64,000 nucleotides of DNA from Microbacterium sp. 67-17. GTDB lineage: Bacteria; Actinomycetota; Actinomycetes; Actinomycetales; Microbacteriaceae. The notes below the pieces were generated by a model, which was given only the letters and a program-made list of their open reading frames with translations, was not told where the DNA came from and did not search any database. The stretch lies in contig NZ_MKTR01000024.1 of assembly GCF_001898325.1 (NCBI RefSeq), positions 56,571 through 120,570 of the forward strand, read 5' to 3'. This document shows positions 35,641 to 44,267 of the stretch, piece by piece (within the stretch, counting starts at the first letter, position 1; each line of letters opens with the position of its first letter). Made by a program: the position numbers and the translations under genes.

Positions 35641-36651
35641 ATGGCTACGAGCGAGAACTTCGACCTTGCCCACCTGGGCGCCGTGGAACTGTTCACTCCG
35701 CGGTTCGAGGAGAGCCTCCGGTTCTTCCGCGACATCTGCGCGATGCGGGAGGTCGCCCGCATCGGAGATTCGGCGTATCTGCGGTGTTGGGACGAGTACC
35801 AGCTGTACACGCTCAAGCTCACCGCGTCCGACACGAACGGCGTGGGTCGCACTCTCTACCGCGCATCGAGCCCGGAGGCTCTGGAGAGACGAGTGGCGGC
35901 GATCGAGGCATCCGGCCTCGGGCATGGCTGGCGGGATGCCGAGGTCGGTGTGGGCCGCTCGTTCGAGTTCGAGGATCCCGACGGCCACCTCATGGCGCTG
36001 TACTACGACACCGAGCACTATGTTCCGGATGACGAGGATCGCCCGGCGCTGAAGAACCAGGCATCCGCGTACCCCGGCCGGGGGATCAACGCACGGCGGA
36101 TGGATCACATCAACTACCTCGCGAGCGATGTCAACGCGGCGGGGGAGTTCTGGCGCGATGTCATGATGTCGCGGGAGTCCGAGCGGGTGCGCCTCGACGA
36201 CGGCCGGTATGGGGCCTGGTGGTTCCGGTTCAACCAGAAGTCGTACGACGTCGTGTACTCCGACGACTGGACGCACCAGCGGGGCCGGTTCCACCGCTTC
36301 GCGATCGCCCCGGACTCTCGGGAAGACATCCTCAAGGCAGCCGACATCTGCCTCGAGAACGGCATCTACATCGAGTACGGCCCCTACAAGCACGCGATCA
36401 ACCAGACGTTCTTCCTCTACGTATGGGAACCGGGCGGGAACCGCATCGAATTTGCCACCGCACAAGGGCGTCTCATCCTCGACCCCGACTGGCCGGTCGT
36501 CGAGTGGAGTCAGGCCGAGCGCGCCAAAGGGCAGGCCTGGGGGATGAAGACGGTGCCGACGTTCCACACCCACGGCACCCCGTTCGTCGAGGACCAGGAA
36601 GAGATCGACCGCGCAGCCCTCGAGGGCCGTCCTTACCTCAAGCGCTCCTGA
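35641..36651 (+). CDS. VOC-family extradiol (catechol 2,3-)dioxygenase-like protein
   Basis: Two-module vicinal-oxygen-chelate protein of 336 residues, the size of type I extradiol dioxygenases. Expected iron ligands: His156 in RMDHINYL and Glu270 in GGNRIEFAT are present, and His251/Tyr260 match second-sphere residues. At the second ligand the usual HH pair is FHRF (His218, Arg219), and the position of the HPCD acid-base histidine (His200) is Tyr202. It is therefore either an extradiol enzyme with a shifted ligand or a diverged relative. Context suggests cleavage of a demethylated catechol. ATG at 35641 is preferred (GAGAGGA upstream) over a GTG at 35623. Confidence 0.7.
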   Translation: MATSENFDLAHLGAVELFTPRFEESLRFFRDICAMREVARIGDSAYLRCWDEYQLYTLKLTASDTNGVGRTLYRASSPEALERRVAAIEASGLGHGWRDAEVGVGRSFEFEDPDGHLMALYYDTEHYVPDDEDRPALKNQASAYPGRGINARRMDHINYLASDVNAAGEFWRDVMMSRESERVRLDDGRYGAWWFRFNQKSYDVVYSDDWTHQRGRFHRFAIAPDSREDILKAADICLENGIYIEYGPYKHAINQTFFLYVWEPGGNRIEFATAQGRLILDPDWPVVEWSQAERAKGQAWGMKTVPTFHTHGTPFVEDQEEIDRAALEGRPYLKRS

Positions 36652-36665
36652 AGCTGTGGACTCCC

Positions 36666-36729
36666 ACGCGAGGGGTCGCAACACGCCGTAAGCCGCTGCG
36701 TCTGTGCGGCGTGTTGCGACCCCTCGCGT
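36666..36729. repeat. Inverted repeat with 23-bp perfect arms
   Basis: Arms 36666-36688 (beginning ACGCGAGGGGTCGCAACACG) and 36707-36729 are perfectly complementary, with an 18-base loop. It occupies the convergent gap between the VOC and MetE-like genes, so it can act as a bidirectional terminator, but its length and sequence look like a dispersed palindromic element. Confidence 0.7.
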
Positions 36730-36752
36730 CAAGGCTGCGGCTCGCGTGCGGG

Positions 36753-37868
36753 TCAGCTCCAGACGGTGGCGGCAGTGTCGACGACCAGGCGGATCTTGGC
36801 CCACTGCTCGTCCTCGGTGAGGAGGTTGCCCTCCTCGGTCGAGGCGAATCCGCACTGGGGGCTGAGGGCAAGCTGCTCAAGCGGCGCGAACTGCGCAGCC
36901 TCCTGGATGCGGGTGCGCAGCAGGGCGGCATCCTCGAGCTCTCCCGACTTGGTGGTCACCAGGCCCAGCACGACGCGCTTGTGGCCATGGGGGAGGAAGC
37001 GCAACGGCTCGAAGCCACCGGCGCGGTCGCTGTCGTACTCGAGGAAGTAACCGTCGTAGTTCGTGTCGGCCAGCAGGTGCTTGGCGACCGGCTCGTAGCC
37101 GCCGGAGGAGATCCAGGTAGACCGGAAATTGCCCCGGCACACGTGGGTTGTAATCGTCATGTCGGCGGGCTTTGCCTCGAGGATCGCGTTGAGCATCGCT
37201 GAGTAGCGTTCGCCGATTCCCTCGGTGCGGATGCCGCGGGCCGCTGCCTTCTCGAGCTCCTCGGGCGAACAGAGGTAGGCCCATGCGGTGTCATCGAACT
37301 GCAGGTAGCGGCATCCGGCGTCATAGAACGCCTGTACCGCGTCGCGGTAGGCCTGCACGAGGTCGGGTACGAGCGCGTCGCGGTCGGCATACAGGTCGGT
37401 GGTGATCCCGGAGGGCTCGAGGCGGAAGTCGAACACGGTGGGGGCGGGGATCGTGAATTTCGGTGTTGCTCCGGTTGCAGCAGTGGCTTCGGCAAGCGCG
37501 CGGAAGTGGGCGACGAACGGGTGCGTGTCACGGAATCCGACTTGTCCGCTCACCTGCAGGCCGAGCGGCCGGGTCTGCACACCCTGGAACTGGATGCCGT
37601 GGTCGAGCTCGACGACCTCGACGCCATCGAGCATCCCGAAGAAGTCAAAGTGCCACCACGACCGCCGGAATTCCCCATCGGTGGCAAGCCGCAGACCGTT
37701 CTGCGCTTCCTTGGCCACGAGCGCCGCGATCTCGGCGTCTTCCACCTCGCGCAGGGCGCTCTCGTCGATCTCGCCGGCAGCGCGCGCGGCACGAGCCTCG
37801 GCGAGAGCTGCCGGTCGAAGGAAACTGCCGACGATGTCGGCGCGGTACGGAAGCTGTGTATCGGTCAC
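36753..37868 (-). CDS. MetE-core (cobalamin-independent) methionine synthase-like methyltransferase
   Basis: Protein of 371 residues corresponding to the catalytic C-terminal barrel of MetE (YxjG/YxjH type), without the MetE N-terminal half. Zinc ligands appear to be His and Cys in TITTHVCRGNF, Glu in FLEYDSDRAG and Cys in SPQCGFAS. RADIVGSFLRP is the usual opening. It would methylate a thiol, probably homocysteine. Beside THF-dependent demethylases it is a candidate sink for their 5-methyl-THF, although short MetE forms in other organisms use other donors. The GTG start is leaderless (TAGCAT at 37880-37875, six bases upstream). Confidence 0.75.
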   Translation of the reverse strand: MTDTQLPYRADIVGSFLRPAALAEARAARAAGEIDESALREVEDAEIAALVAKEAQNGLRLATDGEFRRSWWHFDFFGMLDGVEVVELDHGIQFQGVQTRPLGLQVSGQVGFRDTHPFVAHFRALAEATAATGATPKFTIPAPTVFDFRLEPSGITTDLYADRDALVPDLVQAYRDAVQAFYDAGCRYLQFDDTAWAYLCSPEELEKAAARGIRTEGIGERYSAMLNAILEAKPADMTITTHVCRGNFRSTWISSGGYEPVAKHLLADTNYDGYFLEYDSDRAGGFEPLRFLPHGHKRVVLGLVTTKSGELEDAALLRTRIQEAAQFAPLEQLALSPQCGFASTEEGNLLTEDEQWAKIRLVVDTAATVWS

Positions 37869-37924
37869 ACCGGGATGCTACTCCGACGTCTCAGGATGTC
37901 GGAGATCGCTCGTACAGTAGGACG

Positions 37925-38866
37925 GTGCCAGAGCCCGTGATCCGCGCCCATAACCTCGTCAAGGCCTACAAGATCGCGGGCAAGGATGACTTCTTCGCCG
38001 TGAACGGGCTATCGTTCGAGGTCGCCCCCGGCGAGTCCTTCGGACTTCTCGGACCCAACGGTGCCGGTAAGTCAACGACGATGAAGATGATCGGTGCAGT
38101 CTCGACCCGCACGGGCGGAGAGCTCAGCATCCTGGGCCTGGATCCTGACCAGTACGGGCCCGAGATCCGCTCGCGACTGGGCGTCGTTCCGCAGCAGGAC
38201 AACCTCGACGGGGAACTCAACGCCCGCGAGAACCTCTTCATTTACGGCCGCTACTTCGGGCTGCCCGGCAAGGTGTGCGCCCAGAAGGCCGACGAGCTGC
38301 TCGCGTTCGCTGCGCTCGAAGACAAAGCCAAGAGCAAGGTCGACCAGCTCTCGGGCGGCATGAAGCGTCGGCTCACGATCGCGCGCGGGCTGATCAACGA
38401 CCCCCGCATCCTGCTGCTGGACGAGCCCACGACTGGTCTTGATCCGCAGGCCCGGCACGTGCTGTGGGATCGCCTCTTCCGTTTGAAGGAGCGCGGCACG
38501 ACGCTGGTCCTGACCACGCATTACATGGACGAGGCCGAGCAGTTGTGCGACAGGCTCATCGTGGTCGACAAGGGCCGGATCATGGCCGAGGGGACGCCTG
38601 CCTCCCTCATCCGCGAGCACTCCAGCCGTGAGGTGCTCGAGGTGCGTTTCGGGTCGGACCGCAACGAGCAGGTGGCGCCGCAGCTCGAGGGGATCGGCGA
38701 CCGCGTCGAGGTGCTGCCCGACCGCATCCTCGTCTACGCGCACGACGGTGAACAGGCGCTCGAACGGGTGACAGCCGCCGGGCTGCAGCCACTGACCTCC
38801 CTGGTGCGCCGGTCGAGCCTCGAGGATGTCTTCCTGCGCCTGACCGGAAGGTCGCTGATCGAATGA
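37925..38866 (+). CDS. ABC-2 exporter ATPase, NodI/DrrA-like
   Basis: ATPase of 313 residues. Walker A is GLLGPNGAGKSTTMKMIG, the signature is LSGGMKRRLTIARGLI, Walker B is ILLLDEPTTGLDPQARHVLW. The C-terminal domain of about 80 residues (VLEVRFGSDRNEQVAPQLEG) is that of NodI/DrrA proteins. The GTG start at 37925 is supported by TACAGT six bases upstream, a leaderless promoter; the frame is open far upstream without similarity. Two permease genes follow with 4-base overlaps. The trio exports an unknown compound; by location it could remove toxic aromatics, which is speculation. Confidence 0.9.
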   Translation: MPEPVIRAHNLVKAYKIAGKDDFFAVNGLSFEVAPGESFGLLGPNGAGKSTTMKMIGAVSTRTGGELSILGLDPDQYGPEIRSRLGVVPQQDNLDGELNARENLFIYGRYFGLPGKVCAQKADELLAFAALEDKAKSKVDQLSGGMKRRLTIARGLINDPRILLLDEPTTGLDPQARHVLWDRLFRLKERGTTLVLTTHYMDEAEQLCDRLIVVDKGRIMAEGTPASLIREHSSREVLEVRFGSDRNEQVAPQLEGIGDRVEVLPDRILVYAHDGEQALERVTAAGLQPLTSLVRRSSLEDVFLRLTGRSLIE

Positions 38867-39729
38867 GTACGCCGGTCCCGGATGCGCGCATTCAGCCCTC
38901 GCTCGATGAGCTGCGCGCCGAGGCGCTCACCTGGGGGCGCAAGCCCCGCCGGTGGGGATCGTGGTACGTCGCCGAGCACATGGTGCGTGCGATGCGCGCC
39001 TACGGGTGGACGATCGTGGTCGGGGCCCTCGGACAGCCCATCCTGTACCTGCTCGGACTGGTGCTGGGACTTGCTGCGCTCCTGGACGGGACGATCGAGG
39101 TACACGGCGAGCAGGTCCGCTACCTCGTGTTCGTCGCCCCGGCGCTGCTCATGACCGCAGCGATCGGCGTGGCTACCGAGGAGTTCACCTATCCGGTGAT
39201 GTCGGGCTTCAAGTGGCGCCGCTACTTCTACGGGTTCAACGCGTCAGCGCTGTCGAGCCCGCAGATCGCGAACGGGGTGATCCTCGGCGCATCCGCACGG
39301 ATGCTGATCGCCGTCGTCGCCTACTACGTGTTCATCGTCCTCTTCGGCGCTGTTCCCGACCCTGCGACCGGCTGGGTAGCGATGTTCGTCGGTTTGCTTG
39401 CGGGCCTCGCGTTCGGCGTGCCCCTGATGGCATACGCCGCCTCGATCCAGGATGACAAGGGGCAGTTCGCGCTCGTGCAGCGCTTCCTCTTCGTTCCGAT
39501 GTTCCTGTTCTCGGGCACCTTCTACCCGCTCGAGACCCTGCCCATCTGGCTGCAGTGGATCGGGTGGGTCTCGCCCCTGTGGCATGCATCGGAGCTGGGT
39601 CGGATGGCAACGTACGGGTCACCGGGTGGCCCGGGTGCCGCTGCGATGCACCTCGCCTATCTGATCGTCCTGACCGTGGTCGGCTACGCGTTCGCTCGCC
39701 GCACCTTCACCCGGAGGCTCGCGAAATGA
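38863..39729 (+). CDS. ABC-2 type permease, NodJ-like (first)
   Basis: Membrane protein of 288 residues with six predicted helices, starting at about residue 47 (GWTIVVGALGQPILYLLGLV). The conserved ABC-2 segment GTFYPLETLPIWLQWIGWVSPL, then WHASELGR, lies near 208-240. The N-terminal cytoplasmic stretch of 40 residues includes RRWGSWYVAEHMVRAMRAY. ATGA overlaps link it to the ATPase before and the second permease after it. It likely forms a heterodimer with the latter. Confidence 0.88.
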   Translation: MSTPVPDARIQPSLDELRAEALTWGRKPRRWGSWYVAEHMVRAMRAYGWTIVVGALGQPILYLLGLVLGLAALLDGTIEVHGEQVRYLVFVAPALLMTAAIGVATEEFTYPVMSGFKWRRYFYGFNASALSSPQIANGVILGASARMLIAVVAYYVFIVLFGAVPDPATGWVAMFVGLLAGLAFGVPLMAYAASIQDDKGQFALVQRFLFVPMFLFSGTFYPLETLPIWLQWIGWVSPLWHASELGRMATYGSPGGPGAAAMHLAYLIVLTVVGYAFARRTFTRRLAK

Positions 39730-40550
39730 CCGCGGTGGCATCGGAGATCGAACCCCGTCGCAGCGGGAGCGTCCGCGCCCTGTGGTCGGGCAACCCCTGG
39801 GCCGTCGTGCAGCGCGGTCTCATCGCGGCGCGTTCGTCGAGTTGGATCGTCGTGCTCTCGGGCTTTTTTGAGCCCGTGTTCTACCTTGCCTCGCTCGGCA
39901 TCGGTCTGGGTAGCCTCATCGAGGATGTCGAGACCTCCTCGGGGCTGGTGGTCTCCTACGCGGCTTTCATCGCTCCCGCGCTGTTGGCGGTGTCGGCGAT
40001 GAACGGCGCCATCTACGACTCCACCTGGAACGTCTTCTTCAAGCTCAACTACGGCAAACTCTACGAGGGGCAGCTCTCGACATCCCTCGGGCCGCTGGAT
40101 GTCGCCCTCGGTGAGATCCTCTACGCACTGTTGCGCGGACTTGTCTACGCCACCGGGTTCATGATCATCATGCAGATCGCGGGTCTGAATCTCGCGCCCA
40201 CGGCTATCCTCGCGCTCCCCGCGGTCGTGCTGATCGCTTTCGGGTTCGCGAGCCTCGGGATGGCGATCACGAGCTACATGAAGACCTTCCAGCACATGGA
40301 CTGGATCAACATGGTGCTGCTCCCGATGTTCCTGTTCTCGGCGACTTTCTACCCGATCACCGTCTATCCGGAGTTCGTCCAGGCGATCGTCATGGCCCTG
40401 CCGCTGTGGCACGGCGTGGAACTCATTCGCGGCCTCACCACCGGCGCGCTCTCGATCGCGATGCTCGGTCACGTCCTGTATTACGTGGTCATGATCGCCG
40501 TCGGCCTCGTCTTTACGACCACCCGACTGCGCAAGCTCTTCCTGGACTGA
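39726..40550 (+). CDS. ABC-2 type permease, NodJ-like (second)
   Basis: Permease of 274 residues, paralogous to the preceding one. Shared landmarks are the FEPVFYLASLGIGLGSLIEDV segment and SATFYPITVYPEFVQAIVMA, then LPLWHGVELIRG. Six helices are predicted. The ATG at 39726 overlaps the preceding stop; the alternative open frame upstream lies inside the other permease gene. Two non-identical permeases with a single ATPase are normal for NodIJ-type exporters. Confidence 0.88.
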   Translation: MTAVASEIEPRRSGSVRALWSGNPWAVVQRGLIAARSSSWIVVLSGFFEPVFYLASLGIGLGSLIEDVETSSGLVVSYAAFIAPALLAVSAMNGAIYDSTWNVFFKLNYGKLYEGQLSTSLGPLDVALGEILYALLRGLVYATGFMIIMQIAGLNLAPTAILALPAVVLIAFGFASLGMAITSYMKTFQHMDWINMVLLPMFLFSATFYPITVYPEFVQAIVMALPLWHGVELIRGLTTGALSIAMLGHVLYYVVMIAVGLVFTTTRLRKLFLD

Positions 40551-40580
40551 CGCGACAGCGTTCTGCCGTCGAGGCCCTCG

Positions 40581-42023
40581 TTAGAGCGATACCGTCTCGC
40601 CCGCCCCGATCTCGTCGTAGTCCACGTCCTTGGTCTCGGGAGACAGCACGAGGGCGATGAAGGTGAGCATGGCCATCGCCGACAGGTAGAGCCCGACGAG
40701 CACCGGGCTCCCGTCGGCGGTTGCCCATAGGGCGACCGCGACCAGGGGAGCAAGGGCCGCGCCCAGGATCGACGACACGTTGTAGGACACCGCCGAGCCC
40801 GTGTAGCGCACCTCGGTGGGGAACAGTTCGGGCAGCACCGCGCCCATCGGGCCGAAGGTCGACCCCATGAGGACGAACCCGAACACGAGGAACGCCTGCG
40901 CGAGTGCTCCCGTGAACTTCGGGTCAGCCTGGGGGAGCAGGAACACCGTGAAGGTGAAGCCGAACACGATGATCGCCGCCGTCACCCACAGCAGCAGGCG
41001 ACGGCGGCCGATCGCGTCGGCCACGGGGCCCGACAGCAGTGTGAAGATCCCGAAGAAGACGACCCCGATGATCTGCATCAGCACGAAGTCGGTGTACCCG
41101 AAACCGAGGCCAGGCACGTAGGTGGCCGGGTCGAACGGGGTTCCCGCGGCTTCTGCGGCGGCCTGCGCGGCATCCGTGGTCGCCTTCGTTCCGTACGAGA
41201 GCGTGAAGCTCGTCATCAGATAGAACAGCACGTAGGTCGCCAGCATGATGAAGGTGCCGAGGATCAGCTGCCACCAGTAGCGACGCAGCGCGAGCCCGAG
41301 CGGGAACTTCCTGAGCGTCCCCTTCCTTTCGGCCCGCGTGAACGAGTCGGATTCGACCAGGCGCAGCCGCACCCACAGCCCGACGATCACCATGACTGCC
41401 GAGAAGAGGAACGGGATGCGCCAGCCCCAGGCAAGGAACGCGTCGGATGCCTGCGCGGTGCCATCCGGGTGGGGGAGCGAAAGATTGATCGCCAGGAAGA
41501 TGCCGTTGGCGATGATGAAGCCGATCGGTGCACCCAGCTGCGGGAAGGTGCCGTACCACGCGCGCTTGCCGGCCGGGGCGTTCTCCGTTGCCACAAGCGC
41601 GGCGCCCGACCACTCGCCGCCGAGCGCGAATCCCTGCGCGAGTCGCAGCACGAGCAGGAATACCGCCGCCCAGACCCCGATCTCATTGACCGTGGGCAGC
41701 AGACCGATCACGAAGGTCGCGATCCCCATCGTGAGCAGCGAGGTGACGAGGGTCGCCTTGCGGCCGAACCGGTCTCCGAAGTGACCGAACACCACGGCGC
41801 CGAGCGGACGCGCAACCATCGCCGCGCCGAACACCGCAAAGGATGCCAGTAGCGACGTGGTCTCGTTTCCCGTCGGAAAGAACAGAGTAGGGAAGACCAG
41901 AACCGCCGCCGTGGCGTAGACGTAGAAGTCGTAGAACTCGATCGTCGTGCCGATAAGGCTTGCCGTGATGACACGGCTTCGCGGGTTGGCGGGCGCGGGA
42001 AGGGCAGCGGTTGCGGAGGTCAT
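40581..42023 (-). CDS. MFS transporter, metabolite:H+ symporter (MHS) family
   Basis: Twelve-helix permease of 480 residues. The MHS signatures are SLIGTTIEFYDFYVYATAAV at the N-terminus and GHFGDRFGRKATLV in loop 2-3, followed by RLAQGFALGGEWSGAALVATENAP. The family imports organic acids, betaines or shikimate by proton symport. It lies tail to tail with the exporter, after the aromatic cluster, so uptake of a carboxylic or aromatic acid is plausible. Two loops near residues 285-310 contain an Ala-rich insertion (ATTDAAQAAAEAAGTPFDPA). Substrate cannot be read from sequence. Confidence 0.85.
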   Translation of the reverse strand: MTSATAALPAPANPRSRVITASLIGTTIEFYDFYVYATAAVLVFPTLFFPTGNETTSLLASFAVFGAAMVARPLGAVVFGHFGDRFGRKATLVTSLLTMGIATFVIGLLPTVNEIGVWAAVFLLVLRLAQGFALGGEWSGAALVATENAPAGKRAWYGTFPQLGAPIGFIIANGIFLAINLSLPHPDGTAQASDAFLAWGWRIPFLFSAVMVIVGLWVRLRLVESDSFTRAERKGTLRKFPLGLALRRYWWQLILGTFIMLATYVLFYLMTSFTLSYGTKATTDAAQAAAEAAGTPFDPATYVPGLGFGYTDFVLMQIIGVVFFGIFTLLSGPVADAIGRRRLLLWVTAAIIVFGFTFTVFLLPQADPKFTGALAQAFLVFGFVLMGSTFGPMGAVLPELFPTEVRYTGSAVSYNVSSILGAALAPLVAVALWATADGSPVLVGLYLSAMAMLTFIALVLSPETKDVDYDEIGAGETVSL

Positions 42024-42075
42024 GCGGGCCTGTCGACGAGGCGGACGATAACGGCCCCTGCGCCTTCGGCGCCGG

Positions 42076-42435
42076 CTAGCGCCAGAGTGTGGCGATGGCC
42101 GCGTTCACAAAGGTCAGGATGCCGATCGCCCAGAATACACCGGCAGGGGCTGAGCCGTTCCGCTTGGTACGGGCCGACCCGATACCCAGGAGCGCCCCAA
42201 TGATCAGCAGGATGACGAGCTTCGTGCCGATCTTCGCGTAGTTGAACTCGACGCCCTCGGGCACGCCCCACGGTGCTGCCAGCGCGAGCCCTGCGACGCC
42301 CGCGATCAGCAGGCCCCAGTTCATCAGAGCGGTCACGGCCCCGGTGCGGCGCACGGCCTCGACGACCCAGGCGCCGAACAAAATCGCAAAGCCCGAGAGA
42401 TGAACGAGAAGGACGGCGTGACGAAGAATCTCCAT
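42076..42435 (-). CDS. Small four-helix membrane protein of unknown function
   Basis: A 119-residue protein with hydrophobic segments at about 6-26 (HAVLLVHLSGFAILFGAWVV), 33-53, 68-88 (KLVILLIIGALLGIGSA) and 98-116. His residues in helix 1 could bind a haem or metal but nothing proves it. I do not recognise the family. It follows the riboflavin operon in the same direction, beyond a hairpin. A TAAGGT box lies 12 bases upstream of the ATG, so it may have its own promoter. Confidence 0.65.
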   Translation of the reverse strand: MEILRHAVLLVHLSGFAILFGAWVVEAVRRTGAVTALMNWGLLIAGVAGLALAAPWGVPEGVEFNYAKIGTKLVILLIIGALLGIGSARTKRNGSAPAGVFWAIGILTFVNAAIATLWR

Positions 42436-42488
42436 GCCGTCAGCGTACCTTATGCCTCACTGAAGGTGGAGTCTCGGTCGCCTCACCC

Positions 42489-42504
42489 GGGGCTGATCAG
42501 CCCC
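42489..42504. terminator. Palindrome downstream of ribH
   Basis: GGGGCTGATCAGCCCC is a perfect 16-bp palindrome located 10 bases beyond the ribH stop. A second TGATCAGCCCCGC copy overlaps the end of ribH (42511-42523), making a larger foldback. Probable terminator of the riboflavin operon. Confidence 0.6.
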
Positions 42505-42513
42505 GCGTGCTGA

Positions 42514-42987
42514 TCAGCCCCGCAGCTCGCGCAGCGCGAGCGCGGTACGCAGGGCAGCGTCCGCTGCCTCAAAGCCCTTGTCTTCGCGCGAGCCCGGAAG
42601 GCCGGCCCGGTCGATCCCCTGCGCCTCGTCGTCCAGGGTCAGCACGCCGAAGCCGACGGGCTTGCCGGTGTCCAGGGCGACGCGGGTGAGCCCGTCGGTG
42701 GCTGCCGATGACACGAACTCGAAGTGCGGGGTTCCGCCGCGGATGATGACCCCGAGCGCGACGACCGCGTCAGCGCCGGCATCCAGGGCTGCCTTCGCCA
42801 CCACGGGAAGCTCGAACGAGCCCGGCACGGGGACGACACGGTAGAACGCTCCTGCGCCCTCGAGTGCCCGGCGGGCACCCTCCAGCAGGCCGTTCGCGAT
42901 CGTCTCGTGCCACTGCCCGGCGACGATCACGATGTTCAGCCCCGAGCCGTCGATCGTCTCGCGTTCCGGTGCGCCGGTTCCGCTCAT
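42514..42987 (-). CDS. ribH: 6,7-dimethyl-8-ribityllumazine synthase
   Basis: Lumazine synthase of 157 residues. It joins 5-amino-6-ribitylaminouracil and dihydroxybutanone phosphate, the penultimate step to riboflavin. Motifs: VPGSFELPVVAKAAL (about 53-67) and VALGVIIRGGTPHFEFV (about 75-91) with the catalytic His. The start overlaps the ribBA stop by four bases (ATGA). It is the last gene of the operon. Confidence 0.97.
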   Translation of the reverse strand: MSGTGAPERETIDGSGLNIVIVAGQWHETIANGLLEGARRALEGAGAFYRVVPVPGSFELPVVAKAALDAGADAVVALGVIIRGGTPHFEFVSSAATDGLTRVALDTGKPVGFGVLTLDDEAQGIDRAGLPGSREDKGFEAADAALRTALALRELRG

Positions 42988-44267
42988 GCGTCGGTCCTCT
43001 CTGTCGCGACCCCGGCTCCGAGGGCGCGATCCAGGTCGTCGAGAGCGATGGTGTGCCCCATGCGCTCAGCCTTCGTTGCCAGGTACTGGTGGTTGTTGGG
43101 GCCGACGCCCACGAGGAGCGGCACCTGCTCGACGATGTCGAGGCCGAGGCCCCGCAGCTGAGCCACCTTGTCGCCGTTGTTGGTCAGCAGTCGCATCCGG
43201 TCGATGCCCAGATCTCCCAGGATGCCGGCAGCGGCAGCGTAGTCACGCGCGTCTGCAGGCAGCCCGAGGGCCAGGTTCGCGTCGACGGTGTCGAGGCCTC
43301 GCTCCTGCAGGCTGTAGGCGCGCAGCTTGTTGATCAGGCCGATACCGCGTCCCTCGTGCCCGCGCATGTAGATGACGACGCCGCCGTCGTGCGCGATCGC
43401 GTCGAGTGCGGCATCCAACTGGGGTCCGCATTCGCACTTCAGGGAACCAAACGCCTCGCCGGTCAGGCACTCCGAGTGCACGCGCACGAGCGGCGCATCC
43501 TCGGCCAGATCGCCGGCGACGACCGCAATGTGGTCGGTGCCCGTGATCCGATCCTTATAGGCCAGGAATCGGAACACGCCGTGTGACGTGGGCACGGTGG
43601 CCTCGGCGCGCAGGCTCACACGACGGTGATGCACGTTGTGCGGTGCGACGGTGCGAGGCTCGTGCTCGTCGAGGTAGGCGATGAGCTGCTCGATCGTGAT
43701 GACCGGCACCCCGTCGCGCGCGCCGAGTTCCAGCAGTCCCGGCATCCGCATCATGGAGCCGTCCTCGGCGACGACCTCCGCGATCGCCCCGACCGGCTGC
43801 AGCCCTGCCAGGCGCATCAACTCGACGGCAGCCTCAGTGTGGCCGGCGCGTTCGCGAACGCCCCCGTCGACGGCGCGCAGCGGCAGAACGTGGCCCGGCC
43901 GGATGACGCTCGAGGGCGTCGAGGCGGGATCGGCCAGCACGTTCAGCGTGTGTGCCCGATCACTCGCGCTGATGCCGGTCGAGGTGCGGTCGGCTGCGTC
44001 GACGGTCACCGTGTAGGCGGTGCCGCGGGCGTCCTCGTTGACCGCGACCATGGGCGGCAGGTCGAGGCGATCGGCCCACTCGGCGGGCATCGGTGCGCAC
44101 AGCAGGCCGCTGGACCAGCGGATCGTCCACGCCACGGCCTCGGGCGTGGCAAGTTCTGCCGAGAGGATGACATCGCCCTCGTTCTCGCGGTCCTCGTCAT
44201 CAGCGACGATGATCGGGCGGCCGGCGCGCAGGGCATCGAGCGCCTCGGTGATGGGGGCAAGGCTCAC
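42984..44267 (-). CDS. ribBA: Bifunctional DHBP synthase / GTP cyclohydrolase II
   Basis: Fusion of 427 residues providing both branches of riboflavin precursor synthesis. The N-terminal RibB domain (about 1-205) contains IIVADDEDRENEGDVILSAE and RAGHTEAAVELMRLAG. The C-terminal RibA domain contains the zinc cysteines in HSECLTGEAFGSLKCECGPQ and HEGRGIGLINKLRAYSLQE. I chose the GTG at 44267 (VSLAPITEALD), which overlaps the ribE stop (GTGA); the frame continues upstream inside ribE but without similarity. Confidence 0.95.
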   Translation of the reverse strand: MSLAPITEALDALRAGRPIIVADDEDRENEGDVILSAELATPEAVAWTIRWSSGLLCAPMPAEWADRLDLPPMVAVNEDARGTAYTVTVDAADRTSTGISASDRAHTLNVLADPASTPSSVIRPGHVLPLRAVDGGVRERAGHTEAAVELMRLAGLQPVGAIAEVVAEDGSMMRMPGLLELGARDGVPVITIEQLIAYLDEHEPRTVAPHNVHHRRVSLRAEATVPTSHGVFRFLAYKDRITGTDHIAVVAGDLAEDAPLVRVHSECLTGEAFGSLKCECGPQLDAALDAIAHDGGVVIYMRGHEGRGIGLINKLRAYSLQERGLDTVDANLALGLPADARDYAAAAGILGDLGIDRMRLLTNNGDKVAQLRGLGLDIVEQVPLLVGVGPNNHQYLATKAERMGHTIALDDLDRALGAGVATERTDA

